A stretch of 64,000 nucleotides of DNA from contig CAZRFK010000003.1 of assembly GCA_964599275.1 (NCBI GenBank), positions 1 through 64,000 of the forward strand, given 5' to 3'. This DNA comes from PUMD01 sp964599275 (lineage in GTDB: Bacteria > Bacillota > Sulfobacillia > SLMV01). The notes beneath the pieces were generated by a model. That model was not told the origin of the DNA and did not search any database. It saw only the letters and a program-made list of their open reading frames with translations. A program made the translations under genes and the position numbers. Shown in pieces: positions 18,020 to 26,663 of this stretch. Every line of letters begins with the position of its first letter. Position 1 is the stretch's first letter.

Positions 18020-19540
18020 ATGGATGAGTTCTCCAGGGGGGTACAATTCCCCCGAGCAATGAATAATCCTTCACAGCCCGAACTTCGTGACATGTGCCTG
18101 CAGCAGGACCATCAGGAAACCATATATGGTAGCATCAATTTCATTTCTGAAGTGAGAAGCAGGAGCGCAGAAGACACTTATATCGTGGATGACGGTGTTT
18201 CCCTGGGCCAACGCCAGCAGGCTATATCTCTGGATGAGGCCGCCCGCCTTGCTGCTGAAGTCAGAGATTACCTTGCAAACAAAAAGCTTATCCAGGTTGA
18301 CCGCCTGGTGGGATATGATTCATGTGTTCAGTCGCACTGCCGTCTTTTTGTCTCAGCCGACTATCCCCGGCTGGCTTATATGTGGACAAAAGCACTTTTT
18401 GAACCGAAAAATCCCGATCGCACACCTGATTTTTTGAGCATCTACGTTCCCGAATGGCCGGAACGAAAAATATTCGCCCACCCCGAAGCTGGTGTCACTT
18501 ACATACTCGGTACAGACTATTTTGGTGAGGCCAAAAAATCGTTTTTACGGATGCTTATGTACAGACAGAAAAAGGTGGGTCATCTGGGCTTTCACGCTGG
18601 CAGCAAAGTTTTGCGTGTCTGCCCGCAAAACCACGACGACACCACCGATGAAGGGTTTCTGCTTTTCGGCCTGAGCGGCACCGGAAAAACCACCCTCACC
18701 ACCCATGATCATTTTCTTAATGGGAAAGAACGGGTGGTAATCCGCCAGGACGACGTGGTAGTAATGAATGACCAGGGGGAATGTTACGGGTCTGAAGCAG
18801 GGTTTTTCATCAAGACCAGGGGCCTGTCGGAAGAACAAACCCTGATCTATGAAGCGGCAAAATCCCCTGAAGCTTTATTTGAAAATGTGACAGTGGACTC
18901 AGAAGGTGTCCCCCACTTTGAGGACTCAACGCTGACCGGCAATGGCCGGGCTATTGTCCCGCGCAGAAAATTCAGGTTCACCGATGACGATATAAATCTG
19001 CCTCAGGTATCTAACCTTATTTTCATAACCCGGCGCAGAGATGTTCTACCACCCGTCGCCCGGATGACGGCTGAGCAATCTGCAGCCTTTTTTATGTTGG
19101 GAGAGTCTGAAGAAACTTCAGCTGGCGATCCAGAAAAGGCGGGACAGGCCCGACGTGAGGTGGGAACCAATCCTTTCATCATTGGTCCCGAAGCTGAGGA
19201 AGGAACCCGGCTGCTTGAATTTTTGAAGAAAAACCCCGATATTGATTGTTATCTGCTCAACACCGGAAAAGTGGGATTTGAAAAGGACATAACTGTTGAG
19301 GATTCGGCTACCATCATAAAAGAACTGGCCAGGGACAGCATCAGATGGGAAAATGACCCGGACTGGAATTATGAAATACCCTCATCCATTCCCGGTCTTG
19401 ATGTAGAGAGGTACTTACCTCAATCATACATGTCAGGCGATGAATATAAGAGCCGAATTGAAAATCTGAGGCGGGAAAGAATTGATTGGCTTCAGCAGTT
19501 CCCCGACCTGGATCAACATATAATAGACTGCGTGAAATAG
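18020..19540 (+). CDS. pckA: Phosphoenolpyruvate carboxykinase (ATP)
   Basis: Cytoplasmic enzyme of 506 residues interconverting oxaloacetate and phosphoenolpyruvate with ATP/ADP, in gluconeogenesis or anaplerosis. The kinase-1a loop GLSGTGKTTL and kinase-2 motif RQDDVVVM identify the ATP-type; the GTP-type has an unrelated CGKT loop. Substrate-site features include RLFVSADYPRLAYM, GTDYFGEAKKSF and the RRKF/RFTDDDIN region. ATG 18020 follows GAGAGGAG by 8 nt; the frame is open upstream into the pseudogene, but that is not coding. The length is slightly under the usual 520-540, mostly from a short N-terminus. A strong terminator follows. Confidence 0.96.
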   Translation: MDEFSRGVQFPRAMNNPSQPELRDMCLQQDHQETIYGSINFISEVRSRSAEDTYIVDDGVSLGQRQQAISLDEAARLAAEVRDYLANKKLIQVDRLVGYDSCVQSHCRLFVSADYPRLAYMWTKALFEPKNPDRTPDFLSIYVPEWPERKIFAHPEAGVTYILGTDYFGEAKKSFLRMLMYRQKKVGHLGFHAGSKVLRVCPQNHDDTTDEGFLLFGLSGTGKTTLTTHDHFLNGKERVVIRQDDVVVMNDQGECYGSEAGFFIKTRGLSEEQTLIYEAAKSPEALFENVTVDSEGVPHFEDSTLTGNGRAIVPRRKFRFTDDDINLPQVSNLIFITRRRDVLPPVARMTAEQSAAFFMLGESEETSAGDPEKAGQARREVGTNPFIIGPEAEEGTRLLEFLKKNPDIDCYLLNTGKVGFEKDITVEDSATIIKELARDSIRWENDPDWNYEIPSSIPGLDVERYLPQSYMSGDEYKSRIENLRRERIDWLQQFPDLDQHIIDCVK

Positions 19541-19615
19541 CACCGGCAGTATATGTCCAAATGATAATCTCACTGAAGGTTCACTAACTGCTCAGAAGTT
19601 TATTCCATCGAGTGA

Positions 19616-19647
19616 GGGGTCAGCTGAGATGCATGCTGACCCCTTTT
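19616..19647 (+). terminator. Terminator after pckA
   Basis: GGGGTCAGC (19616-19624) pairs perfectly with GCTGACCCC (19635-19643), followed by TTTT. Confidence 0.85.
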
Positions 19648-19841
19648 CCATTCCGTTTTCTTCGGATTCCAGCACCTCAATCTCGTTCAAAACACGCTGT
19701 CTCACCACAGCACTGCATAACACACCGTTGTATCCACTGGACGGTTACCTCAATATCACCCATCTGAATCTCTGGATAACGCAATTCAGGCATCGCTAAC
19801 TGCGATATTCGGAATTTACCCTTTTCTTGAACGAAAACATA

Positions 19842-19850
19842 TGCTATAAT
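19842..19850 (+). promoter_or_regulatory. Extended -10 promoter
   Basis: TGCTATAAT gives a perfect -10 at 19845-19850 with the TGn extension. The -35 is poor (TTTTCT at 19822-19827, spacer 17). The predicted start falls in the palindrome at 19856-19866. Confidence 0.6.
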
Positions 19851-19855
19851 AACGA

Positions 19856-19866
19856 TAACTTAGTTA
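19856..19866. promoter_or_regulatory. 11-bp palindrome shared with the hcp promoter
   Basis: TAACTTAGTTA, identical to the core of the 19-bp palindrome at 2653-2671. It covers the expected transcription start of the small gene downstream, so a repressor bound here would block initiation. Confidence 0.5.
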
Positions 19867-19897
19867 CTTTTATCCAAATATAGAGAGGATGATATTA

Positions 19898-20116
19898 ATG
19901 TTCAGTCTTTTTAATTCCCTTATTTCTGATGATGATGGATTTTCTGCAACTGAAGGTCTGGTTGTCTTGGGCTTCATCACAATTATAGGTTTTGTGGTGT
20001 TCCGTCTCATGAATATGAATCCCGCTGAGTCCGAATCCCTGTATCCCGGTTTTTGGGCATCGTTTAACTACTTCGGAGAAAGTATCAGTTCTACTGTTTC
20101 TCAGTTTATAGCATAG
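19898..20116 (+). CDS. Small prepilin-like membrane protein
   Basis: Protein of 72 residues with a type IV prepilin look. A 14-residue leader ends DDDG and is followed by FSATEGLVVLGFITIIGF; this puts Gly at -1, Phe at +1 and Glu at +5, the classical prepilin peptidase signature, with the hydrophobic helix right after it. The mature part would be 58 residues, the size of Flp/Tad class pilins, although the Flp-type Glu-Tyr is here Glu-Gly. No assembly genes are nearby. ATG 19898 is chosen because GAGAGG lies 9 nt upstream and abuts the alternative ATG 19889. It has its own promoter and shares a palindrome with hcp. It could instead be a plain small membrane protein. Confidence 0.6.
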   Translation: MFSLFNSLISDDDGFSATEGLVVLGFITIIGFVVFRLMNMNPAESESLYPGFWASFNYFGESISSTVSQFIA

Positions 20117-21031
20117 TTTCAAATCGTTTTTGTTTTATCTGCTGCACACGGCTCTAATCACTGTAATAACAATAACAGAAGTAATAATATTCACTAACAA
20201 AGATATTGCTATGTCTTATTCCAAGATGAAGTGGGGGAGTTTGGTATAGTCATACCCCTGGATTTGCTGTGCGTAAATCGAGGCAGACTCCAAAATCAAA
20301 CTCCCCGACTGTGCCCCCCACATTGTGCTCCGGTCAGTAAACCAAGGGAACATAAAACTTACCAGTGTCACGGATTAACAACCAACAAGTGTCAGTCAGG
20401 ACTTCCCTTACATCTTTCCTCGAAAAACAGACCAGTTCATGTGCTTCATTAAATCCAGTCAGGCCTGTGTAGACACATTACTTTCAGATGATGAAGCTGT
20501 GAGGCATTTACCACGGCAGTTATTGAATTCATGTGTTTGTCAGATAGAAGTCTTTAAGGCAAATATATTGTTCACAAAATCTCGGCAACAAATTCATACC
20601 CAAAATAAATTATTTTGGAAATCACACACCTTTTTTTGAGTGTAATGCCCTGAGACAGCAATAGAGTCTATCATTACCTACCCTTTTATCTGGTGACCAA
20701 AGGCGTCCTTCCTCTGCGCCTGCGTCCATTCCGCTAATGAGTATGCCGCAGTGACCAACAGAACAAAAGCACCTAATGATGTTATGACTCAGCCCCTTTT
20801 TACCTGACCAGATATCACACACATATTCTCCGATAAGGTGTATGTTTCCATCCAGCAGCCTCAATCCCTCTCCCATGTTGAAAGGATGAGGCTGTCTGTA
20901 TTTCATGAGGGAGCACTTGATATTCTCCAGTTTCAATCAGGCTTCTGGGAATATTTCATTTATCTGGTACCATCCCGGCCAGCTGGACAAAATAAATGGG
21001 GATATAATTTTCAGATGAAGGAGCATACCTG
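20117..21031. other. Long intergenic region with a 10-bp inverted repeat
   Basis: About 915 bp without a supported gene. GGGGAGTTTG (20234-20243) and CAAACTCCCC (20297-20306) are perfect inverted repeats 53 bp apart, with a smaller hairpin GGTAT/ATACC inside. This could be a structured RNA or the remains of a small mobile element. A minus-strand frame at 20622-20936 (104 codons, TTG start, poor ribosome binding site) looks somewhat protein-like but matches nothing I know. Confidence 0.4.
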
Positions 21032-22195
21032 ATGTTTGTCCATATTGGCGCTGTAATACTGGCCGGCCTGGCTGCAGGGGCTCTGACTTCCCGGATTGGC
21101 CTGCCAGCTGTAACCGGATATCTGGTGGTTGGGATACTTCTGGGACCCTCCCTTATGGGGGCACTTGATTCTGAGGTCCTGGCTAGGCGTCATCTGATAG
21201 AACATATGGCCCTCGGTTTCATCGCCTTCACCATCGGACAGGAATTTTTGTGGGAACAGGTAGGAGCGACAGCCTCCAGGCTGGTGGGAATAACTCTGCT
21301 GCAGGCCCTTTTCAGCGCAGCTTTTATCACGGCTTCCATCTACCTGTTGACCAACTGTAAAACACTGGCACTGCTTTTTGGAGTAATCGGCACAGCTACT
21401 GCTGCAGGAGAAACACTTATGGTGATAAAAGAAATGCGCAGCTCCGGACCGTTAACCCGTACGGCCCTGGGTGTGGTTGCCCTGGGGGATGCCGTGGTTA
21501 TCCTTTCCTACTCGTTCGTGGTATCACTGTTGACAGTTATGGCAGCAAATCAGACGATTGTCTTCCCCGAGTTTTTGAAAGCCCCCCTGCGTGAGATAGG
21601 TCTGTCTGCTGTGCTGGGAGCACTTACAGGGATTGTTCTTTCCCACCTCTTTGCATACGCCCGCAATCACGGACAGGTGCTTTCCTTTGCTCTGATCACC
21701 GTCATCCTGGCCACTGGTCTGGCTGAACTGTGGGCTCTTTCCCCGCTTCTCACCAATCTATCTGCCGGGGCAGCATTGGCCAACACTTCTGGGGACCGGC
21801 TGATCATTCTTGCCGACATGGATGATGTGCTGAATCCCGTTTACATAACTTTTTTTGTCGTTACCGGGGCCTCGCTGCAGGTTGACGCCCTGCCGCAGAT
21901 AGGATTTTTGGGGGCGGCTTATGTGGCCGCCCGGTCACTGGGAAAGTTCGCAGGGAGTGGATTGGGAGCACACTTTATCGGGGCTGACTCTGCGGTGAAG
22001 AAGTATCTCGGATTGACCCTGCTCCCACAGGCGGGAGTGGCTCTGGGACTGGCAGGCATAGTCGGGCAGGAGTTTGCAGAGCATGCAGAGGTGCTTTACA
22101 ATGTGATTCTTGCTTCAACCCTGCTTTTCTCCGTCGGTGGAGCCGCGCTGACCCAGTTTGCCCTGACCAGAGCAGGTGAAGCCAACAAGGCATGA
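21032..22195 (+). CDS. CPA2-type cation:proton antiporter (first copy)
   Basis: Integral membrane protein of 387 residues with about 11-12 hydrophobic segments. The N-terminal LTSRIGLPAVTGYLVVGILLGPSL and the central GDAVVILSYSF match Na+(K+)/H+ exchanger domains of the CPA2 superfamily, and PQAGVALGLAGIV is the conserved late helix. No C-terminal RCK/TrkA domain is present. AAGGAG is 8 nt before ATG 21032. A PII-like gene and a second antiporter follow on the same strand (50 and 0 bp apart), so the three probably form one operon. The ion cannot be told; Na+ or K+ export is likely in a saline or alkaline habitat. Confidence 0.9.
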   Translation: MFVHIGAVILAGLAAGALTSRIGLPAVTGYLVVGILLGPSLMGALDSEVLARRHLIEHMALGFIAFTIGQEFLWEQVGATASRLVGITLLQALFSAAFITASIYLLTNCKTLALLFGVIGTATAAGETLMVIKEMRSSGPLTRTALGVVALGDAVVILSYSFVVSLLTVMAANQTIVFPEFLKAPLREIGLSAVLGALTGIVLSHLFAYARNHGQVLSFALITVILATGLAELWALSPLLTNLSAGAALANTSGDRLIILADMDDVLNPVYITFFVVTGASLQVDALPQIGFLGAAYVAARSLGKFAGSGLGAHFIGADSAVKKYLGLTLLPQAGVALGLAGIVGQEFAEHAEVLYNVILASTLLFSVGGAALTQFALTRAGEANKA

Positions 22196-22244
22196 GCAGA
22201 ATGAAACAGGCTGAACAATAAACACCATTAAGGCGGTGCAGAAA

Positions 22245-22598
22245 ATGAAACTTCTGGCCATCATAAGCAATGACACAGCAAATGTTGACGCCATCTTGCA
22301 GTGTCTGATTCAGACCGGAATTCGGGGAGCGACTGTTGTGGAAGGAAGCGGCGTAGGCCGTTCGCCCGTTGGTGATGTACCCCTTTTCGGAGGCCTGCGC
22401 CAGGCTTTCGACACCACACGCGGTCCCAATTCGGTGATATTCAGCATAATTTCAGATGAACAGGTTTTAAAGGATGCAGCAGACAAGCTGAAGGATGAAC
22501 TGGACTTTCTTCAGGCCGGCGGCGGAATAATGTTCACCTTACCCGTGAGCTGGGTATGGGGTGGAGCAGAAGAAAACAGACCGGAGGAATCAGGTTGA
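22245..22598 (+). CDS. PII-like signalling protein between two antiporters
   Basis: Cytoplasmic protein of 117 residues with the outline of the PII fold: strand KLLAIISND, helix NVDAILQCLIQTGIRGATVVEGSGVG, a loop in the T-loop position (SPVGDVPLFGGLRQAF) and SVIFSIISDEQVLKDAADKL. It lacks the GlnB uridylylation tyrosine motif, so it is a PII-like protein rather than GlnB. PII-like proteins generally bind nucleotides and control membrane transporters; the location between two antiporter genes suggests it regulates one or both. ATG 22245 follows AAGGCGG. The stop overlaps the next start by 4 nt. Confidence 0.75.
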   Translation: MKLLAIISNDTANVDAILQCLIQTGIRGATVVEGSGVGRSPVGDVPLFGGLRQAFDTTRGPNSVIFSIISDEQVLKDAADKLKDELDFLQAGGGIMFTLPVSWVWGGAEENRPEESG

Positions 22599-23743
22599 AT
22601 ATCTTCCTGCTGGTTGCGGCAGTGGCTGCATCAGCCCTAATCTCAGACCGGTTGAGCGAGTTCATCGGGTTTCCGCGCATCGCGGGATACATTCTAACCG
22701 GTATCTTTTTGGGCCCCTTTCTCTCGGGTATCATCGCAGCAGATTCGCTGCAGCGGCTGAAATTTATAATTCCAGTTACCACTGGGTTTGTTGGCCTCAC
22801 ACTGGGACGGCAGCTGGGCGGGGCATCGATAGCGAAAACCGGTATAAGGTTTCCCCTATTGGGCCTCATCCAGAGTACAATTACCGCCATCTCGGTCGCT
22901 GCGGTGGTATGGTTGGTAACTGAAGATATCTCCATGACCATCCTGCTGTCGGTGGTGGGCATTTCCACCGCCCCCACTGCTCTGCTTCTGACCTTCCATC
23001 ATCTGCATGTCCGGGGTCCCCTGAGCCAGGCAATGCTTACAGTCACAGCGGTGGATGATGTGCTGGCATTGGGAATGTACCTTCTGGCTGCAGCGATTAT
23101 ACCGGGCTTGACAGTGGGAATTCAGCAGCAAACACTGTCGCTGCACGGAGCGGGCACTGCGATGGCAGGTGGTCTGGCAGCAGGAATATTATACTGGTTC
23201 ATCTTTCCCCGTCTGAACGACCACAAAACCCGCGGTTCACTGGTTATTGGAGCAACGCTTCTGCTGACGGGCAGCGCTTCTGTTTCCCCGATCGGTCCGC
23301 TGTTGAGCAATTTCATTGCTGGAGCTGTTCTGGGCAGGATTCCCCCCATTTCTCAGGCCTTCTGGCACCGTCTCGAAGAACTACTGGACATGGTATACAT
23401 GAGCTTCTTTGTCTACCTGGGCGCTGCCATGCAGATAACCCTGCTGCCGGGAATACTGAAGATTCTGTTTGCTTACGTTGCTGCCCGGGGAGGCGGCAAG
23501 TATCTTGGCGCACGCCTGGGTGCTCTTCTGACCCGGACTCCCTCCCTGACCGGCCACTACCTGGGGCTGTCTCTGCTGCCGCAGGGAGGTGTAGCCCTGA
23601 TAATCACAGCCGCTGTCGCTGAACTGAATCCTCATGTGGGAGAACTGCTCCTCACTGTTACCCTCATAGCTGCGGTGATTTCTGAGATCGTGGGAGCGCT
23701 AACCCTCACTAACGCGCTCAAAAATGCTCAAGAGGCGCACTGA
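22595..23743 (+). CDS. CPA2-type cation:proton antiporter (second copy)
   Basis: Membrane protein of 382 residues, paralogous to the antiporter at 21032. Landmarks: LISDRLSEFIGFPRIAGYILTGIFLGPFL, the VDDVLALGMYLL helix with two consecutive aspartates in the ion-binding position, and LSLLPQGGVALIITAAV. The first copy has GDAVV at the equivalent site, so the two may differ in ion stoichiometry or specificity. The TTG at 22595 is preferred because GGAGG is 7 nt upstream and it overlaps the PII-like stop (TTGA), a sign of translational coupling. No regulatory C-terminal domain is present. Confidence 0.9.
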   Translation: MNIFLLVAAVAASALISDRLSEFIGFPRIAGYILTGIFLGPFLSGIIAADSLQRLKFIIPVTTGFVGLTLGRQLGGASIAKTGIRFPLLGLIQSTITAISVAAVVWLVTEDISMTILLSVVGISTAPTALLLTFHHLHVRGPLSQAMLTVTAVDDVLALGMYLLAAAIIPGLTVGIQQQTLSLHGAGTAMAGGLAAGILYWFIFPRLNDHKTRGSLVIGATLLLTGSASVSPIGPLLSNFIAGAVLGRIPPISQAFWHRLEELLDMVYMSFFVYLGAAMQITLLPGILKILFAYVAARGGGKYLGARLGALLTRTPSLTGHYLGLSLLPQGGVALIITAAVAELNPHVGELLLTVTLIAAVISEIVGALTLTNALKNAQEAH

Positions 23744-23875
23744 ATCCCCACATGTCATGATAAATGACCTGATATATGCCCTGAGTTAAAAACTGCAAGG
23801 AGGTTTTGCGGATTGAGTGCAGAATAATTCACGTTGGGCTAGCACCGTTGAATCAAAACGTGAGGGGAATTTATT

Positions 23876-25270
23876 TTGCTTTTATACACACTTTACCACC
23901 CAGTATGGCGGCAGGCACTGGTTCTGGCCTGGCCGATGCTTCTCAGTCACATCTTCTCCACGGCAATGCGCACCACCGATATGGTCCTGATGGGATTTTT
24001 TGGTCCAGCAGCGGTAACCGCTGTGGGGCTGGGAGACGTGTGGGATCGCATAGTGCTGCGAATAGGTCTGGGACTCGGCGCAGGCAGCATTGCTCTTATC
24101 TCCCAGGAAAGCGGTGCCGAGGAGCACAGAACAGACCATAATTCTGATACCGTCCTCACTCAGGTACTGATCACCGGCGCCCTCGCCGGACTTCCTTTTA
24201 TATTTGTCGGCTGGCTGATCCCTGATACGCTGATCGGCCTGCTGGGACCTGAAGCTGATGTCGTCCTGCTGGCGGCAGAATATCTGAGAATCATATTCTC
24301 GGCCGCGCCATTCCGCATCACCTCACTTATCGGTGCACGAGCCCTGCAGGGCACCGGTGACACCAAGACCCCGATGGTTGTGGGGGTGGGAACCAACGCG
24401 ATAAATATCGGTCTATCAATTGCTCTGGTTTCAGGGTTTGGTCCCTTCCCACAGATCGGCGTACCGGGAGTGGGCTGGGGCACCGCAGTGGCCAATCTGC
24501 TGGCATCAGCCGCCTACATTGCTATATTTATGTCTCCCCGCACCAACCTGGGCCTTCACATTCCCAGACAGGGATGGGATTTCATCATTACCAGGCAGCT
24601 CATAACCGTCAGCATACCCCGGATCCTGCAGGGAGGTTACCAGAGTCTCATCGCCTTCCCCTTCAATGCGCTGGTTCTTCTTTTTGGAACTGAAGCGGCA
24701 GCCGCCTATCACATCACGCGCAGGATTCAACAGCAGGTCACTGCTCCGATGCAGAGGGCTTACCACACCGTTACCACCATCCTGGTCGGTCAGAACCTGG
24801 GCCGAGGTGAACATGCTGCCAGCCGCAGGGCCGGCAAGGGAATGCTCTGGCTGGCTGGAATAACCATTGGAGTAGTTGGAGCGGGGCTTTTTGTCTTCTC
24901 ACCACGAGTGGTCAGATTATTTACCGATGACCCCCACACGTTGGCCCACGGAGTAGCCTTTTTACGCGCTTTAAGCATCGGTGCTCCCATTTTCTCTCTG
25001 TACAACGTCCTGGCGGGACTTTTGACCGGGGCCGGCGACACCAGGACCCCATTTTACGCCTCCCTCGGGAGTCAGACTGTTCTAATGCTCGGTCTGAGCT
25101 ACTTTCTCAGCGTCCAGGTTGGTCTGGGAATTACAGGGATTCTCATAGGGCTCATCGCCGATTATCTGGGCCGATCCGGCTGGGTTGCCAATCGCTTCCG
25201 TCACGGGGCCTGGATCTCTGATGCCGAGCAGATGATAAAGCAGAGGAGGGCACAGTCCGGCAAAAGCTGA
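23876..25270 (+). CDS. MATE-family efflux transporter
   Basis: Multidrug and toxic compound extrusion protein of 464 residues with twelve predicted membrane segments. Typical family stretches: LAWPMLLSHIFSTAMRTTDMVLMGFFGPAAVTAVGLGD, RALQGTGDTKTPMVVGVGTNAINI and, in the second half, LAGLLTGAGDTRTPFYASLGSQ. These drive export of cationic compounds with Na+ or H+. TTG 23876 has GAGGGG 8 nt upstream. It lies 132 bp after the antiporter group on the same strand and may be independent. Confidence 0.93.
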   Translation: MLLYTLYHPVWRQALVLAWPMLLSHIFSTAMRTTDMVLMGFFGPAAVTAVGLGDVWDRIVLRIGLGLGAGSIALISQESGAEEHRTDHNSDTVLTQVLITGALAGLPFIFVGWLIPDTLIGLLGPEADVVLLAAEYLRIIFSAAPFRITSLIGARALQGTGDTKTPMVVGVGTNAINIGLSIALVSGFGPFPQIGVPGVGWGTAVANLLASAAYIAIFMSPRTNLGLHIPRQGWDFIITRQLITVSIPRILQGGYQSLIAFPFNALVLLFGTEAAAAYHITRRIQQQVTAPMQRAYHTVTTILVGQNLGRGEHAASRRAGKGMLWLAGITIGVVGAGLFVFSPRVVRLFTDDPHTLAHGVAFLRALSIGAPIFSLYNVLAGLLTGAGDTRTPFYASLGSQTVLMLGLSYFLSVQVGLGITGILIGLIADYLGRSGWVANRFRHGAWISDAEQMIKQRRAQSGKS

Positions 25271-25368
25271 TTATTTATACGCTGAACTGAACACCCTACC
25301 GGATGCCCACTGAGCACAATGCAGAACTTCAGATACCCTGTCCTGAAATTAAGGTCACGGGTAAAACC

Positions 25369-26562
25369 TCAATCAGCTGCAGTGCATCTTTTCTGCAGCA
25401 GATTCCTTGCAGCCCATAACATTGTGATAATTCCCACCATCCAGAACACCCCGGCGATGCTCCACCAGCGGTGGACAATTCCCAAAAGCACTGGAGCCAG
25501 GGTCATACCGATGAATTTCACTGTGTTGAAAAGAGAAACAATGGATCCGGTCAGTTCTTCCGGGGCCGCCGTTGTGGCGCTGTTGTAAACGTGGGGCTGT
25601 AAGGTACCCATCCCCAGGCCAAATAAGATAAGGCTTACAATCATGAGATACTGATTTGACCACAGTGGAATGGTTGCAGCTGCAGCTGATAAAAGGCCAA
25701 ACCCGCACACCAAAAGACCGCGCGGGGATGTCATCTTTTTCAACCGGGTTGCCTGCCAGGCTACCACCGCTGCCACAAGACCCTGCACCGACAGGGCAAT
25801 GCCGGCTTCAGGACCATGCAGTGAGAAGATATGGGCCAGCAGAAGGGGCAGGAAAGTCACCACAGCATAAAGAGAAAAATAAAGAACCAGGCAGTGGGCA
25901 AACACCTGCTGAACCTCCGATAGATGCAGCGCCTTTTCCAGCTTCCGGATGTGGCTTTTTGCTTCACTCATCAGGTTTTCCATCTGCCTGTCCGGCCGGC
26001 TTTCATCGATGAAGATAAAGTAAAGCAGGGCCAGAATGAGTGACAGTCCGTAAACCATAAAGGGATACTGCCAGCTCAGGCCGGCAAGTATGCCTCCAAC
26101 CAGAGGGATAACCACAGCACTCATGGAAATAGCACTGCTAAGATATCCCATGACATTCAGCCTGGCCTCACCTGAATACCAGTCAGAAATCACCGTCATG
26201 GCTACCGGAATCAGACCAGCTATACCGATCCCCTGGATGAAGCGCAGCACCAGCAGTACAGAAAAAGTTGGCGCCCAAAGACATAAAAGACCGAATACCC
26301 CATCGATCAGAAGACAGGTAATTGCCATAAATCTGCGGCCCCAGAAATCGATAAACAGTCCGGTAAACGGTAGACTCACCGCAGCAGCAAAAGTATAAAC
26401 ACCTAAAACCAGCCCAACCGAGCCCTGTTCTACCCCAAAGGGCTCCATGAGTGCCGGAAGCGCGGGAGCCAAAAGACCTCCCCCCATAACACCAAAACCG
26501 CCCATTATCAAAAGCACCACCAGCCCCGCAGTTTTGCGAGGCTCGTCTTTGGTCTGTTTCAT
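25369..26562 (-). CDS. MFS transporter
   Basis: Major facilitator superfamily protein of 397 residues with twelve hydrophobic segments. The loop 2-3 signature FIDFWGRRFM and the helix 5 region with GFLIPVAMTVISDWY-like residues (GLIPVAMTVISDWYSGEARLNVMG) place it among drug:H+ antiporter-like MFS proteins. A charged cytoplasmic loop between the two halves (residues 195-215) is as expected. ATG 26562 follows GAGGGAG. The substrate is unknown. The next gene upstream on the same strand is the amidinohydrolase, 101 bp away, and co-transcription is possible. Confidence 0.9.
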   Translation of the reverse strand: MKQTKDEPRKTAGLVVLLIMGGFGVMGGGLLAPALPALMEPFGVEQGSVGLVLGVYTFAAAVSLPFTGLFIDFWGRRFMAITCLLIDGVFGLLCLWAPTFSVLLVLRFIQGIGIAGLIPVAMTVISDWYSGEARLNVMGYLSSAISMSAVVIPLVGGILAGLSWQYPFMVYGLSLILALLYFIFIDESRPDRQMENLMSEAKSHIRKLEKALHLSEVQQVFAHCLVLYFSLYAVVTFLPLLLAHIFSLHGPEAGIALSVQGLVAAVVAWQATRLKKMTSPRGLLVCGFGLLSAAAATIPLWSNQYLMIVSLILFGLGMGTLQPHVYNSATTAAPEELTGSIVSLFNTVKFIGMTLAPVLLGIVHRWWSIAGVFWMVGIITMLWAARNLLQKRCTAAD

Positions 26563-26663
26563 GTAGTCTCCCTCACTATTTCAAACTTGCAATCTACCAA
26601 CGAATGTCAACGTGCGGAAGTGCATCCGCTGGTTGGCTGCATTTGCAGTGGAAAAGCAGCTCA

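Larger units (their letters stand above)
19648..19888. other. Intergenic region upstream of the prepilin-like gene
   Basis: No gene seen. The right end carries the promoter and palindrome listed separately. Together with the pckA tail, 357 bp separate the two genes. Confidence 0.4.

Noticed and set aside
20622..20936. 104-codon minus-strand frame in the gene-free region
   Set aside because: The composition is slightly protein-like, but there is a TTG start with a poor ribosome binding site and no similarity I can name; kept only as a comment.
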